The translations under genes and the position numbers were made by a program. 64,000 bases of DNA from Firmicutes bacterium UBA7510 (GTDB lineage Bacteria > Bacillota > Clostridia > Tissierellales > Sedimentibacteraceae). The stretch spans positions 68,161 to 132,160 of the forward strand of contig DLNM01000054.1 in the NCBI GenBank assembly GCA_002479485.1, written 5' to 3'. The notes below the pieces were generated by a model that ran no database searches, was not told the origin of the DNA, and saw nothing but the letters and a program-made list of their open reading frames with translations. Of this stretch, positions 33,580 to 42,280 are shown in pieces (position 1 is the first letter of the stretch; each line of letters opens with the position of its first letter).

Positions 33580-33916
33580 TTTTTATACTCTCCTCACTTA
33601 CTAATTTATCAATAATTTTTTTGGCTATTTCCCATTCTTCTTTTAACTTTTCATAAGTTTTTTTACCAGTACTAGTTATTGAATAATATCTACGTCTCGC
33701 CCCAGTATTTTCGTCTCCCCAATATGACAATATACAGCCGTTCTCTTCAAGTCTCCTAAAAGCAGTGTATAGAGTCGCTTCTTTTAATTCATATTGATTA
33801 TCTGTTTTTTGTTGTATTGCTTTATTTATCTCGTATCCATAGCTATCTCCTTTTTGAAGATGTGCAAGAATAATAGTATCAGTATGGCCACGAATTAAGT
33901 CAGAAGCAATTGACAT
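33572..33916 (-). CDS. PadR-family transcriptional regulator
   Basis: 114 residues from ATG 33916 (MSIASDLIRGHTDTIIL), GAGGTG 6 bases upstream. Winged-helix PadR domain: HLQKGDSYGYEINKAI, ELKEATLYTAFRRLEENG, then RRRYYSITSTGKKTYEKL. First gene of a three-gene operon with two envelope proteins. The 21-base palindrome between the promoter and the gene is a natural target for autorepression. Confidence 0.93.
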   Translation of the reverse strand: MSIASDLIRGHTDTIILAHLQKGDSYGYEINKAIQQKTDNQYELKEATLYTAFRRLEENGCILSYWGDENTGARRRYYSITSTGKKTYEKLKEEWEIAKKIIDKLVSEESIKNE

Positions 33917-33937
33917 TTCCATCACCTCTTATAAAAA

Positions 33938-33958
33938 TATATAATTTTAAATTATATA
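33938..33958. promoter_or_regulatory. Palindrome, candidate PadR operator
   Basis: TATATAATTT and AAATTATATA flank a single central base, a perfect 21-base palindrome placed 3-23 bases past the -10 of the padR promoter. Position and symmetry suit a dimeric repressor; low sequence complexity lowers certainty. Confidence 0.6.
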
Positions 33959-33961
33959 TAC

Positions 33962-33990
33962 ATTATATTCAACAATACCTCATCTGTCAA
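33962..33990 (-). promoter_or_regulatory. Consensus sigma-A promoter of the padR operon
   Basis: Perfect TTGACA and TATAAT with a 17-base spacer on the minus strand, 46 bases before the padR start. Confidence 0.88.
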
Positions 33991-34001
33991 GGTATATAAA
34001 T

Positions 34002-34038
34002 AAAAAAAGCATACATTTATTTTTATAAATGTATGCTT
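34002..34038 (-). terminator. Intrinsic terminator downstream of dagK
   Basis: AAGCATACATTTAT/ATAAATGTATGCTT, 14 perfect pairs with a four-base loop, followed by TTTTTTT on the minus strand. It lies 340 bases past the dagK stop, so the transcript has a long 3' part or carries something else. Confidence 0.88.
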
Positions 34039-34055
34039 CAAATTTCATATTATAT

Positions 34056-34094
34056 CATAGTCTCAGTAAGCTGAGCCATTTTAAATATGCTATG
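34056..34094 (-). repeat. Hairpin of the GAGACTATG type downstream of dagK
   Basis: CTCAG/CTGAG with a four-base loop, enclosed by CATAG (34056-34060) and CTATG (34090-34094) with a bulged 5' side. Same outer pair and the same ACTATG border as the hairpin at 6806-6840. Confidence 0.5.
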
Positions 34095-34376
34095 CATATT
34101 TTATCAAAAAAGGAAAAGCAATTTTCTTTAGGATTAGATAGTTATTCTAACCTTTATTGTAGCTACAAATTATTAAAAAAATGTAAGTCTTTTTATAGTT
34201 TAATTTTTTTAATAATTCAGCTTCACTACAATTGTGGATGTTACCATCCACATCGCTGATTTAAAGACAAAAGTTTATAAAGGGGGACGTTATATAAAAG
34301 TTTGTGCGCTTTTCCTTTCTCTTGATGCTATTATTTACATTATTTTAAATAATATACATAAAAAACAAAAATTAAT
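34095..34376. other. Untranslated stretch after dagK
   Basis: Between the dagK stop and the hairpins before the terminator. The clearest structure is GTGGATG/CATCCAC with a four-base loop near 34234-34252. Open frames here are short, without ribosome-binding sites. Either a long 3' untranslated region or an unrecognised small RNA ending at the 34002-34038 terminator. Confidence 0.45.
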
Positions 34377-35270
34377 TTATGGAACTAATATTTTTAATGC
34401 TTTGTTCTCTGAGGAAATTTTTATAGGCATATTTCCACCAAGTTCACCATCAACATCCACTACTAATTTTTTGTCTAACGAATCTATTACAATATTATTT
34501 GCTTGAAAGTATTTAACTTTTGGGTGTTTTACATGCTGTCCATTAAATACTCCGGTAAATATTTGCATTAAATCTGTATAAGATGCTTTTTCAAAAATTA
34601 CAACATCAAGCAATCCATCATCAAATTTAGCATTTGGAGATAAACATTTAAATCCACCCGCACCAGGCGTATTGTTAATTAAAAACAAATGTGTATCTAG
34701 TTCGTATACATTGTCATCAATGGTAAATTTTATTTCATATGTCTTAACTAATTGCTCTGGAATTTCTAAAAATGCATGAAAATAATAAGCATATCTACCA
34801 AACAACGTCTTTTCGTCTATTGAGACTGTATGAGGTATATTGGTAAATATTCCACCACTAACAACATTAATAAAATAATCATTGTTAATCTTTCCAACAT
34901 CAACTTCCTTAAATTTTAAGTTATTAAACATCCTTGAAAATTTCTCAGCTGTTTTAGGTATATGTAGTTGTTCAGCAAAATCATTGATTGTACCTGCAGG
35001 TAAAATGGCAAGATTTGTTTTATTTTTACTTTTCATTATTCCATTAACTATTTCATGCACTGTACCATCACCACCACAGGAGACAATCATGTCATAACCT
35101 TCATCACATGCTTCTGTAGCTTTATTCATAGCATCATTTTTACCCTTTGTAGCATAAAAAGTAAACTCAACGTCATTTTTATCCATTACTAATCTTGACA
35201 TTTGGAATGCTCTACTGGCTGCCTCTTCTTTACCTGATGATGGATTATATATAACTTTGTATCTTTTCAT
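34377..35270 (-). CDS. DagK/YegS-type lipid kinase
   Basis: 297 residues from ATG 35270 (MKRYKVIYNPSSGKEEA), GGATGG 7 bases upstream. Diacylglycerol-kinase catalytic domain with nucleotide-binding YNPSSGK and SCGGDGTVHEIVNGIM, then AILPAGTINDFAEQL; the C-terminal beta-sandwich holds DDGLLDVVIFEKAS. Complete. Likely recycles diacylglycerol to phosphatidic acid at the inner membrane face, or phosphorylates another lipid. Single gene. Confidence 0.93.
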   Translation of the reverse strand: MKRYKVIYNPSSGKEEAASRAFQMSRLVMDKNDVEFTFYATKGKNDAMNKATEACDEGYDMIVSCGGDGTVHEIVNGIMKSKNKTNLAILPAGTINDFAEQLHIPKTAEKFSRMFNNLKFKEVDVGKINNDYFINVVSGGIFTNIPHTVSIDEKTLFGRYAYYFHAFLEIPEQLVKTYEIKFTIDDNVYELDTHLFLINNTPGAGGFKCLSPNAKFDDGLLDVVIFEKASYTDLMQIFTGVFNGQHVKHPKVKYFQANNIVIDSLDKKLVVDVDGELGGNMPIKISSENKALKILVP

Positions 35271-35401
35271 AAACAAACCATCCTTAAATTTACTATTTCT
35301 TTCAACATTATAGTATATTATCCTTTACGACAAATAATTATACTACAATTTCAAAGTTAAAGCTATTAAAATTTATATATAGGATTTTGTTTTATATTAT
35401 A

Positions 35402-35428
35402 AAACAGAACGTTATTCCCGTTCTGTTT
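35402..35428 (-). terminator. Terminator-like hairpin after the EAL/HDOD gene
   Basis: AAACAGAACG/CGTTCTGTTT, perfect ten-base-pair stem, seven-base loop, followed on the minus strand by TTTATAATATAAAA. The T-tract is broken, so strength is uncertain. Confidence 0.6.
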
Positions 35429-35456
35429 ATATAATAAATTATATCCTTTTTAAAAA

Positions 35457-36707
35457 TTAATTATTAGCTTCAGCTTCTATTTCTTCGCTTGTTCTTGTTA
35501 AATCATTCCATATTAAATTTACATACTCAACACATTCAAAATATTTTTGAGTTATAATGTTCATTGGTATGTCTAATTGTTCAGCATATGTCTTCATGTT
35601 TTTCCAATCTGCCTTTTCATATGCTAAAATCAATTTGTACAATATACCACATCTTCCTTCTTGTTTAATTAACGCAAACTTAATCTCATCAGAAACAGAT
35701 ATTTCTGACAATGCTTCTTCTAAGGAAACCTCCATAAGTATTCCTAATGTAGAAAACATACCTATTAAATATGCTTCTGATTTTGATATGTTCATATTGC
35801 TTGCATATTGAAGTAGTTCCGCACAGAAATTTGCTCTTAGGAAAGACATCCTTATTATTTCAGTTGGCATACTGCCATCATCTTGCTTGAAGCTCAATAA
35901 ATAAATCCACTGTTTTAGTTGTCCTAAACCCAATATAACTAAAGCTTGTTTTACAGATTTAGCTTGATGTCTTAGTGCAAAATATGCTGAGTTTACTAAT
36001 TTCAATAAAGAAAATGTAAGCGCAACATCTCTGGAAATTATTTCCTCTATCTCGTCAACATTTGGCTCTTCTTTTGTAACAGCAACCATCAATCTAAAAA
36101 AGTTGCTTTGCATATGATTCATTTTATGTATTGTAGTAGGCAGTTTTTCTGCTACATATGTGCCTTGCATAAATGAACATTTTAACTTAAGTGCAAGCTT
36201 ATAAGCTTCTTCATCATTTACATTATATGCAATAATATCTTTATTAAAGCTTTTACCAATATTCACTATATTGGATAAAGAATCATTAAGTTCTGAAAAA
36301 TTTACTTTTATAATATCAACTACATCTAATATTGAAAAATATCTTAATGCAAATTCGAACCCATTAACTGCAATGCTATAACCTTTTTTCTTATACTCAT
36401 AAACTAGATTTTGTGCCGCTGGGTTGATAATTGTATCATCATCTATTTGAATAACAAGCTTATGTGGTGAAAATATTTTAGGTATGTTCTTTAACAATAA
36501 ATTTGGTGTAAAAGTTATAAAAGCCATTTTGCCATCTAAAAATCTATCACTATCAAATTGAACTAAAAAATTTTCAATTGCAGATGCTGCAACAACATCT
36601 GATTTTTTATCTTCAGAATCATCAATTTTTTCTTGGTATAAAATTTCATAACCTAACACATCTTGATTTTCATCTAAAATAGGTTGTCGCACAATATATG
36701 CTCGCAT
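35457..36707 (-). CDS. EAL-like/HDOD signalling protein (YuxH type)
   Basis: 416 residues. N-terminal EAL-type domain (residues 1-200) begins RAYIVRQPILDENQDVLGYEILYQ; the EAL triplet is replaced by YEIL, and the catalytic Glu/Asp pattern is not kept, so it is probably not an active c-di-GMP phosphodiesterase. HDOD domain from about 205 (FFRLMVAVTKEEPNVDEIEEIISRDVALTFSLLKLVNSAYF, VILGLGQLKQWIYLLSF). Such proteins transmit signals by protein contacts. GAGG lies about 8 bases before ATG 36707. Single gene. Confidence 0.9.
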   Translation of the reverse strand: MRAYIVRQPILDENQDVLGYEILYQEKIDDSEDKKSDVVAASAIENFLVQFDSDRFLDGKMAFITFTPNLLLKNIPKIFSPHKLVIQIDDDTIINPAAQNLVYEYKKKGYSIAVNGFEFALRYFSILDVVDIIKVNFSELNDSLSNIVNIGKSFNKDIIAYNVNDEEAYKLALKLKCSFMQGTYVAEKLPTTIHKMNHMQSNFFRLMVAVTKEEPNVDEIEEIISRDVALTFSLLKLVNSAYFALRHQAKSVKQALVILGLGQLKQWIYLLSFKQDDGSMPTEIIRMSFLRANFCAELLQYASNMNISKSEAYLIGMFSTLGILMEVSLEEALSEISVSDEIKFALIKQEGRCGILYKLILAYEKADWKNMKTYAEQLDIPMNIITQKYFECVEYVNLIWNDLTRTSEEIEAEANN

Positions 36708-36885
36708 TACTAAACCTCACTTTATCTATAATATATTTTAATATAACACGCTCTTTTTACTTAATTATATATCATTTTGATATCTTCTACAACTACAAAC
36801 TCCTTTCTAAGTATTAGTCACTTCACGGTTTAATTAATATATCGACAATTTCACATAATATTTTAGTCTAATAACAATAATTATA

Positions 36886-36915
36886 TTGACAAAATAATTA
36901 ATTATGTGTTATTGT
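36886..36915 (+). promoter_or_regulatory. bioY promoter
   Basis: TTGACA (36886-36891) and TATTGT (36910-36915), 18 bases apart, 38 bases before the bioY start. The -10 overlaps the left arm of the BirA-like operator. Confidence 0.7.
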
Positions 36916-36943
36916 AAACCTAATTATAGTATTCAGTTTACAT
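36911..36943 (+). promoter_or_regulatory. BirA-like biotin operator
   Basis: ATTGTAAAC and GTTTACAT, inverted, 16 bases apart. The form (TTGTAAAC with a 15-16 base spacer and its mirror) is the established BirA box of Firmicutes. It overlaps the -10, so BirA-biotinyl-AMP should repress bioY. Confidence 0.8.
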
Positions 36944-36953
36944 AGGAGACAAT

Positions 36954-37481
36954 ATGAAAAGCAGAACGAAACAATTAACACTTTATTCACTATTTGCTGC
37001 ACTTACAGCAATTTTATCGCAAATTTCAATACCATTACCATTTACACCTGTGCCAATTAATCTAGCAACACTATCTGTACTATTGTCAGGCGCAATTCTT
37101 GGTAAAAAAGGTGGAGCAATCAGTCAAATTGTATATGCTATTTTAGGAGCAGTAGGTTTACCAGTATACGCAAATTTTTTATCAGGTATAGGTATTTTAA
37201 TTGGTCCAACAGGTGGTTATATTATCGGATATATAATTGCAGCATTTGTGGTTGGAATAATAGTAGAAAAATCAGAAAAAAACTTGGGAACTTATTTGTT
37301 ATCAATGTGTTTAGGAATAATCGCATGCTATATATTAGGAACTGCTTGGTTTATGTACATAACAAACAATAACTTAATATCAGCACTAACTTTGTGTGTA
37401 TTACCTTTCATTCCAGGAGATATAATAAAAATAATCTTTGGAGCTTGTATAGCAAATAGATTAAAAAAAATAAGAATTTAA
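36954..37481 (+). CDS. bioY: Biotin transporter substrate-binding subunit BioY
   Basis: 175 residues, six membrane helices. S-component of the ECF biotin importer, with the BioY hallmarks SIPLPFTPVPINLATLSVLLSGAILGKKGGAISQ and GPTGGYIIGYI. Works with shared EcfAA'T energy-coupling proteins encoded elsewhere, or alone. GGAG lies 7 bases before the ATG. It is monocistronic and biotin-regulated by position of the operator; the host is therefore likely a biotin scavenger. Confidence 0.95.
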   Translation: MKSRTKQLTLYSLFAALTAILSQISIPLPFTPVPINLATLSVLLSGAILGKKGGAISQIVYAILGAVGLPVYANFLSGIGILIGPTGGYIIGYIIAAFVVGIIVEKSEKNLGTYLLSMCLGIIACYILGTAWFMYITNNNLISALTLCVLPFIPGDIIKIIFGACIANRLKKIRI

Positions 37482-37749
37482 CTGAATAAGCGCATTAACA
37501 TATATTAGTGTAGCATAGGTAGGGCATAAACTACTTCTTCGTTCGAATGTGTTAGTGCACTTTCACGACCCACAGCCGACTAACAAGCTTAGTAGACAAA
37601 CCTGCCAAAAACGCAGATACCCAAAGAAAAATCCTTTTATTTTTCTTTGGGTATCTGTTGCTATGAATAGCTATTCTTTGCTTCCCTTAGATTCGTAGTA
37701 GAAGTAAGTCGAAGTAATTACTTATATACTAAGTTATTAAACTAAACTA
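37482..37749. repeat. Structured region between bioY and the GH18 gene
   Basis: Between convergent genes. It holds a 14-base imperfect stem (37490-37503 with 37547-37560, one mismatch, two G:T pairs), a perfect 18-base-pair hairpin AGATACCCAAAG.../...CTTTGGGTATCT at 37615-37656 with a six-base loop, and repeat copy 2 at 37676-37746. The 18-pair hairpin may end transcription from either side, but lacks a plain T-run after it. Confidence 0.65.
37676..37746 (-). repeat. Dispersed 71-base repeat, copy 2
   Basis: Reverse-complement match to 19044-19114, ungapped, 57 of 71 identical by hand count. It ends 4 bases before the GH18 stop. Confidence 0.65.
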
Positions 37750-39321
37750 TTATTTAATGTTCGTGATTATTTTTGCTATTTCTGCTCTTGTAATCTGGTT
37801 ATATGGCTTAAATGAACCATCTGGATAACCATTTAATACACCTTTTGCTACACAGAAGTCTATATAATTTTTAGACCACATATCTTCTGTTAAATCATAA
37901 AAATATTTTTGTGAATTAAGCTTATAACCGTTTAATGCTCTATATAAAACTGTTGAGGCTTCTTCTCTTGTTATATAGCTTTTAGGATTAAAATAATTAT
38001 TATTACCTTTCATTATCCCATAAGAATATAAAGCATTAATATAATCATATGCCCAGCTAGAAGATTTAACATCATAAAATACAGGTTCATTTACAACAAC
38101 CCTATTATATCCAAATAATCTATATATGACAGCAGCAAATTCTTCTCTGGTCATATAGTTTCCTGGACTAAAGTAATGAGTATCCCTGCCTGTCATATAT
38201 CCCTTAACTGTAGCTTCCTTAATTTCATTTTTAGCCCATGAATCCCAAGTATCCTTATAATAATTGCCATTAAGCCAGTTTTTATAGTTATCCCATATTG
38301 AAGTGTCCTCTTGTGACAAAGCCCAACTAGCACTTCCCTTTAGATTATACTTTTCTACAAGAATTAACTTTTCTTTAAGTGATTTTTCATTTTCATAGTA
38401 CATAATATAATCCCCAGCCGAGAACTTCTTCCCAGAAAATGAATATGTAGAACCTATTTTTCCTACTGAAAACTTTAAGTAAGGAGTTCTATTGTATGTA
38501 TCATAATATTCTGTAGCATTAAATGCTGACTTTATACTATTTAAAGACTTAAGCACTACTGCATCACCACCAGAAGCTTCATTGTAGTTCCAATATCTAC
38601 CGTAAAACGGAACACCTAATACAATCTTTTGTGATGATATATACTTCAGCATTGTTTTAATACTGTTTTCAACAAATTCATATCCTGCTACTGGACCTGG
38701 TTTTGAACCAGGATAACTTTGGTCGTAAGTCATAATTATAAACGTATCTACTACCTTATTTAGTTTTTCATAGTCATAAGAACCTTGCCACCCAGTTTTA
38801 ATATCATATGGATTAGCTGCAATAGCCATAGATAACTGTTTTCCCTCTGGCATTATTGAATGAAGATATTCAGTAAATTGAACTAAATTTGCACTGTCAT
38901 TGACAGTTAAATTTTCTATATCTATATTAACCCCATCCAAATCATATTCTTTGATTATTCTTACTACCTCATTACAGTATGCAACATAATTGCTTAGTGC
39001 TTTTCTTCCTACCTCTCTATCAAAATGATTACTTATGTACGGTATAACTTTAATTCCTTTTTTATGCATATCTTTAACAAATTGCTTATCAATAACATCT
39101 GTTATTTCTATTCTTCCATCGCTTTTTATGTTAAATAGATTTGGTAAAATCACATCCACAGAATCATTTGTTTTGTCAATATATGTCTTGTAGTCCTTCG
39201 TAGTACCCCTGTACAGATATGTCATATTAACTCTACCATCTGCATAAATATAGTTACTTAACCCCATAAATACAACCAATGCCAATACTATAATGATTAA
39301 TTTCTTTGTTCTTTTTACCAT
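37750..39321 (-). CDS. Surface-anchored glycoside hydrolase family 18 with three SLH repeats
   Basis: 523 residues. Signal peptide (residues 1-28, ends YIYADG). GH18 domain (about 30-345) with the catalytic motif LDGVNIDIEN (DxxDxDxE form) and the substrate-binding TYDQSYPGSKPGPV. Three SLH domains follow (about 360-520; AKNEIKEATVKGYMTG, YINALYSYGIMKGN, YIDFCVAKGVLNGYPDGSF), which bind secondary cell-wall polymer. Likely cuts peptidoglycan or chitin-like GlcNAc glycans at the cell surface; spore cortex hydrolases of this fold (YaaH-like) are relatives. GGAGAG precedes the ATG. Confidence 0.92.
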   Translation of the reverse strand: MVKRTKKLIIIVLALVVFMGLSNYIYADGRVNMTYLYRGTTKDYKTYIDKTNDSVDVILPNLFNIKSDGRIEITDVIDKQFVKDMHKKGIKVIPYISNHFDREVGRKALSNYVAYCNEVVRIIKEYDLDGVNIDIENLTVNDSANLVQFTEYLHSIMPEGKQLSMAIAANPYDIKTGWQGSYDYEKLNKVVDTFIIMTYDQSYPGSKPGPVAGYEFVENSIKTMLKYISSQKIVLGVPFYGRYWNYNEASGGDAVVLKSLNSIKSAFNATEYYDTYNRTPYLKFSVGKIGSTYSFSGKKFSAGDYIMYYENEKSLKEKLILVEKYNLKGSASWALSQEDTSIWDNYKNWLNGNYYKDTWDSWAKNEIKEATVKGYMTGRDTHYFSPGNYMTREEFAAVIYRLFGYNRVVVNEPVFYDVKSSSWAYDYINALYSYGIMKGNNNYFNPKSYITREEASTVLYRALNGYKLNSQKYFYDLTEDMWSKNYIDFCVAKGVLNGYPDGSFKPYNQITRAEIAKIITNIK

Positions 39322-39657
39322 TTATTCTCTCCATTATGTATTATAACTGAATAAAAACGCATTATCTCATACTTTAATTTATCAGTGAAAATATTACAAC
39401 CTACGATATATGGCAAAATAAGAATATATTAGCTATAATATTAATTTATTAATTCCATACTCTCATGAAAATTTGTCGCAATTTGCATTTTTATGTATTA
39501 TTAATTATATTTACTCTCTATCAAATTAATAATATAATTTAAACTACAATTTATAGGCCTTAATTAAATAATATGTACATCATCTAGAAATAGCATAATC
39601 TTTCTATGTTAATATGGTGCAAAAAAGCACTGTAAAATAAAAAAAGGAGAGATTTAG
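39322..39657. other. Divergent promoter region
   Basis: 336 A/T-rich bases between the GH18 gene (minus) and the secreted protein gene (plus). A TATAAT about 25 bases before the GH18 start fits its -10. Before the plus-strand gene lies GTGC/GCAC and a strong AAAGGAGAG ribosome-binding site. No gene seen. Confidence 0.5.
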
Positions 39658-40569
39658 ATGAAAAAGATTAAAAAAATTTTGTACTTTACATTAATAATGT
39701 CAATATTATTAATGCCTGCCACAGCTTTTGCACAAGTTACGGATATTAACAATAAAACAATCTCGGAATTACAATCAGAATTTGGCAATTCAATTTTAAT
39801 TACCAACACAAATACTACTACTACAGACGCCTACATAGGTACTCCATATGAAGAAAATTCACTTGATGGATATGTACAGGAAACAGGAACTGACGGGAAA
39901 TTATATTTATACAGAATTAGACACATTAAGTTAACTGATATTGATTATGGACCATTAACTAAAATTTCCCATATTTGCTCTGTATGTGCAGGATATACAT
40001 ACACTGTTTCTCAGACATATTCTGATTCTAAAACAGTTGAACAAAATTGGAGTAATAGTACTACAGTGTCAGTATCAGCATCATTTGAGAAATTAGGTGC
40101 TAAAATTGAAACAGCAGTAGAAAACACCTACACCTTCGGAGGAAGCAGAAGTAATACAGTAACCTATACAACTTATAAAGGCGAAACCTATTCCTTCCCT
40201 TCAAATGCTCCTCAAGGAACAAATCAAGCTGATTATTATAGAGGTTTTATGCATGACAAATACGAAATAAAAACAGATATTGTAAAACAAGCTACAAGAT
40301 TAATTGAAATACCTGTGGTTAGCACTGAATTACTAATTCCAGAAGGTACAGTTCCTATTCCAGGCAGAATTTATAAAATGATAGTTAACTTTGCTGATGG
40401 AAGTTCTAGGATAATTCCTTCTACAGATTATAATAAATATTATCCTAATGACTGCAAATACAAAACAGAAACTTATTGGGATTATGCTAACAAAGAAGTA
40501 TCTACGGGTGAATTTTTCGTACCAAAGGTAAAAACAGTAGTTTATTTTAGCACAATAACAATTCCATAA
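39658..40569 (+). CDS. Secreted protein, possible aerolysin/ETX-MTX2-type beta-pore former
   Basis: 303 residues with a signal peptide (1-25, cut after AFA). I do not recognise a named family with certainty. Residues about 115-180 are Ser/Thr-rich with alternating polar and hydrophobic positions (SQTYSDSKTVEQNW, TTVSVSASFEKLG, IETAVENTYTFGG, NTVTYTTYKGETYSFP), the pattern of the membrane-inserting region of aerolysin-like toxins. The rest looks all-beta. The pair CSVC at about 112 could form a disulfide. Alternatives: spore-coat or wall protein. Single gene with its own terminator. Confidence 0.6.
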   Translation: MKKIKKILYFTLIMSILLMPATAFAQVTDINNKTISELQSEFGNSILITNTNTTTTDAYIGTPYEENSLDGYVQETGTDGKLYLYRIRHIKLTDIDYGPLTKISHICSVCAGYTYTVSQTYSDSKTVEQNWSNSTTVSVSASFEKLGAKIETAVENTYTFGGSRSNTVTYTTYKGETYSFPSNAPQGTNQADYYRGFMHDKYEIKTDIVKQATRLIEIPVVSTELLIPEGTVPIPGRIYKMIVNFADGSSRIIPSTDYNKYYPNDCKYKTETYWDYANKEVSTGEFFVPKVKTVVYFSTITIP

Positions 40570-40580
40570 AAACATAGATA

Positions 40581-40614
40581 AAGCCTACTTAAACTTAAGT
40601 AGGCTTTTAATTTT
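40581..40614 (+). terminator. Intrinsic terminator between the secreted protein and cardiolipin synthase genes
   Basis: AAGCCTACTTAA/TTAAGTAGGCTT, near-perfect, followed by TTAATTTT on the plus strand. On the minus strand an A/T-rich tract also follows, so it may serve both convergent genes. Confidence 0.8.
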
Positions 40615-42067
40615 ACAACAAAGGTGATAATAATCTAGATATAGATTCTTTAAACTTAATAACTATACCTCTTTGTAAATATAGTTCATTTGTTAATTCT
40701 AATGAGTAATTTATATCTTCTTCAAAGATATTTTTCAACTCAGTTGATTTCATTGTATCATAAATTATGGCTATGACTTCAAAATTAAGTTTAAAACTTC
40801 TAACATCAAAGTTTGCTGTTCCAACTGATGATACTACGCTGTCAATTACTACTGTTTTAGCATGTAAAAAACCATTTTCATAGGTGTAAACCTTAACTCC
40901 ATATTTTAGAAGCTCGCCAACATAATAATATGTAGCCCAATAAACAAACATATGATCTGGCTTATTTGGTATCATAATTCTTACATCTACACCTGACAGA
41001 GCGGCAATTTTAAGTGCCTCCATGACACTTGCATCTGGTGCAAAATATGGTGTTTGAATGTAGATGCTTTTTTGTGCAGAACTAATAAGTTTTACATAAT
41101 TTTGCTTTATTGTTTCATCTCTTCCGTCTGGTCCACTTGTAACAATTTGTATAGCAGCATCACCATCTACTTCCTCTTCTGTCATTTGAGGAAAATATTT
41201 AGGCTGGTAATTTAAGTCTTCTCTAGTGGCGTTACCCCAATCAAGGAAAAAACGTCTTTGTAAATCAGTTACCGCCGCTCCTATTATCTTTATATGAGTA
41301 TCTCTCCAATAACCAAATTTCTTATTTAGTCCCAAATATTCATTTCCAACATTAAACCCACCTACAAAGCCAATTCTCCCATCTATAACTACTATTTTTC
41401 TGTGATTTCTATAGTTAATCTTAAAGTTTAGATGTTTAAAAATACTTGAGAAAAATTTTCCTACCTTCCCTCCAGCATCAATAATTCCTTGAACATCCTG
41501 TTTTTTTAACTTTCGTCCTCCTATAGAATCATATAAAAGCCTAACCTCAACACCTTCATTAGCCTTTTTTTCTAATAAATCAATAAGCTTTTTACCTAAA
41601 TCATCATTTTTTATTATATAATACAATACATGAACACTTTCATTAGCATTTTCTATGCATTTAAACAACTCTTCAAATTTTTCATTGCCATCAGTAAAAA
41701 TTTGCACATCATTATTTTGAGTAAAAAATGATTGATTTCTAAACAAGTTCATTTTTATTATATCTCTGTGCGTTTCAATATTTTTATCCTTAAACACCAA
41801 TTTCCCAGAATTAAAATTCTCCTGTTGAACCTTCAAAAAGTCTCCAAATGTCCTCTGTGCATTTGCTTTCATAGTAAATAATTTTTTTCTACTGAAATTT
41901 TGAGACAATAAAAGATACAAAAAAAATCCGACTCCAGGAAAAAGCAATAAAACTAAAAGCCAAGCCAGAGTTGCGGTGGAATCCTTTCTTTCCATAAATA
42001 TAATGACAAACGATAAAATTATATTTAACAAATATGCAATCGTAATTGGTCCAAATATATCAAACAT
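40613..42067 (-). CDS. cls: Cardiolipin synthase, phospholipase D type
   Basis: 484 residues from ATG 42067, AGGA 8 bases upstream; an ATG three codons earlier is possible. Two N-terminal membrane helices, then two PLD domains. The HKD motifs are NHRKIVVIDG (near residue 230) and LHAKTVVIDS (near 405), both complete. Condenses two phosphatidylglycerols to cardiolipin and glycerol. Single gene. Confidence 0.95.
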   Translation of the reverse strand: MFDIFGPITIAYLLNIILSFVIIFMERKDSTATLAWLLVLLLFPGVGFFLYLLLSQNFSRKKLFTMKANAQRTFGDFLKVQQENFNSGKLVFKDKNIETHRDIIKMNLFRNQSFFTQNNDVQIFTDGNEKFEELFKCIENANESVHVLYYIIKNDDLGKKLIDLLEKKANEGVEVRLLYDSIGGRKLKKQDVQGIIDAGGKVGKFFSSIFKHLNFKINYRNHRKIVVIDGRIGFVGGFNVGNEYLGLNKKFGYWRDTHIKIIGAAVTDLQRRFFLDWGNATREDLNYQPKYFPQMTEEEVDGDAAIQIVTSGPDGRDETIKQNYVKLISSAQKSIYIQTPYFAPDASVMEALKIAALSGVDVRIMIPNKPDHMFVYWATYYYVGELLKYGVKVYTYENGFLHAKTVVIDSVVSSVGTANFDVRSFKLNFEVIAIIYDTMKSTELKNIFEEDINYSLELTNELYLQRGIVIKFKESISRLLSPLL

Positions 42068-42280
42068 ACTATTCATCCTATCCTATTATATATATCATTA
42101 ATATATAGTTTAAATGCACACTGTAATTATGTCAATGCTTAATATTATATGCATTTTTCTCAATTTTACATAATATATTTTAGATTATAGAATTTATAAG
42201 TTTTATATAGTATAATATGGTAGATGATAAAACTAACCTCAATCGTACTTGAATAATCGAAGAAAGTGGTGAAGAAAGCT

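Noticed and set aside
34029..34259. Plus-strand open frame of 76 codons in the dagK tail
   Set aside because: No ribosome-binding site; it runs through the dagK terminator and a hairpin.
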